DNA of 20,508 bases, from the NCBI GenBank assembly GCA_900546485.1, contig URDK01000043.1, positions 1-20,508 of the forward strand. Reading direction: 5' to 3'. Below, one piece after another: positions 20,357 to 20,508 of the stretch. Source of the stretch: an uncultured Eubacteriales bacterium (GTDB lineage: Bacteria; Bacillota; Clostridia; Oscillospirales; Oscillospiraceae). Positions within the stretch are counted from its first letter, which is position 1. Each line of letters starts with the position of its first letter. The notes under the pieces are model-generated. The model saw nothing but the letters and a program-made list of their open reading frames with translations, ran no database searches and was not told the origin of the DNA. Both the position numbers and the translations under genes were made by a program.

Positions 20357-20508
20357 TCACAGGAATCTGCGTATCGGTATGGTGACAACTCGGAGTATGA
20401 GGTACAGCAGCCACTTGAAAAAGCCCACACTGCGGGGGACATAGTTTTCGCCGTCGGTATATTCGCCGTCTTGGCTGATACTTCGGCTGAAGCTCTTGTC
20501 GTACTGCT
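20357..20508 (-). CDS. C-terminal end of a membrane-associated protein (partial)
   Basis: An open frame enters from the right edge on the - strand and stops at TGA 20359-20357. The visible 49 residues read QYDKSFSRSISQDGEYTDG, then ENYVPRSVGFFKWLLYLI, then LRVVTIPIRRFL. They show a hydrophilic stretch and then a hydrophobic membrane-like segment (about GFFKWLLYLILRVVTIPI) with an RR-rich C-terminal end. There is no start codon in the window, so it is the 3' end of a longer gene. I do not recognise the family. The frame lies opposite the lipoprotein terminator. Confidence 0.6.
   Translation of the reverse strand, partial: QYDKSFSRSISQDGEYTDGENYVPRSVGFFKWLLYLILRVVTIPIRRFL

Overview
The window looks like chromosomal DNA from a GC-rich, low-G+C-phylum anaerobe, probably a member of class Clostridia close to Oscillospiraceae/Ruminococcaceae. 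This is inference. It rests on strong Shine-Dalgarno sequences (AGGAGG), SigA-type promoters with 17-bp spacers, lipoprotein-anchored solute-binding proteins, SLH and copper-amine-oxidase-like surface domains, an RsgI-like anti-sigma factor, and frequent AUA isoleucine codons in otherwise GC-rich genes. No transposase, integrase, phage gene or CRISPR array is visible.

Layout. (1) 1-5270, + strand: a complete branched-chain/hydrophobic amino-acid ABC importer, livJ-livH-livM-livG-livF, with an extended -10 promoter, two stem-loops between livJ and livH, and a terminator. (2) 5278-8903, - strand: a BtuCDF/FecBCD-type metal-chelate or oxyanion importer (binding protein, permease, ATPase) ending in an FmdE-family protein with a C-terminal zinc finger. 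(3) 8915-11201, - strand: an ECF sigma factor followed by a membrane anti-sigma factor with an RsgI-like Asn-Pro site and three PepSY repeats. (4) 11205-14362, + strand: a divergent unit with a ROK-like kinase, an SGNH/GDSL esterase and an SLH-domain surface protein whose ribosome-binding site lies in a 13-bp inverted repeat. (5) 14390-16298, - strand: a 600-residue membrane protein with a long glycine-punctuated heptad-repeat ectodomain. (6) 16420-18030, + strand: mgtE behind a roughly 200-nt structured leader with a terminator and a possible competing antiterminator. (7) 18056-19214, - strand: a secreted protein with a deacetylase-like fold that has lost its catalytic motifs. (8) 19239-19503, + strand: tRNA-Asp and tRNA-Thr under one promoter. 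(9) 19510-20343, + strand: a small lipoprotein behind a tandem 21-bp repeat and a palindrome. (10) 20357-20508, - strand: the C-terminal end of a membrane-associated protein that runs off the window.

How the genes work together. Most of the window concerns the cell envelope and uptake: two ABC importers, a Mg2+ channel, and several surface or secreted proteins. The sigma/anti-sigma pair is the only obvious transcription-regulatory pair. The most interesting signals are the mgtE leader RNA, the hairpin over the SLH gene's start, the ECF sigma paired with an RsgI-like sensor, the pseudo-deacetylase, and the heptad-repeat protein. I found no clear new defence or mobile system.
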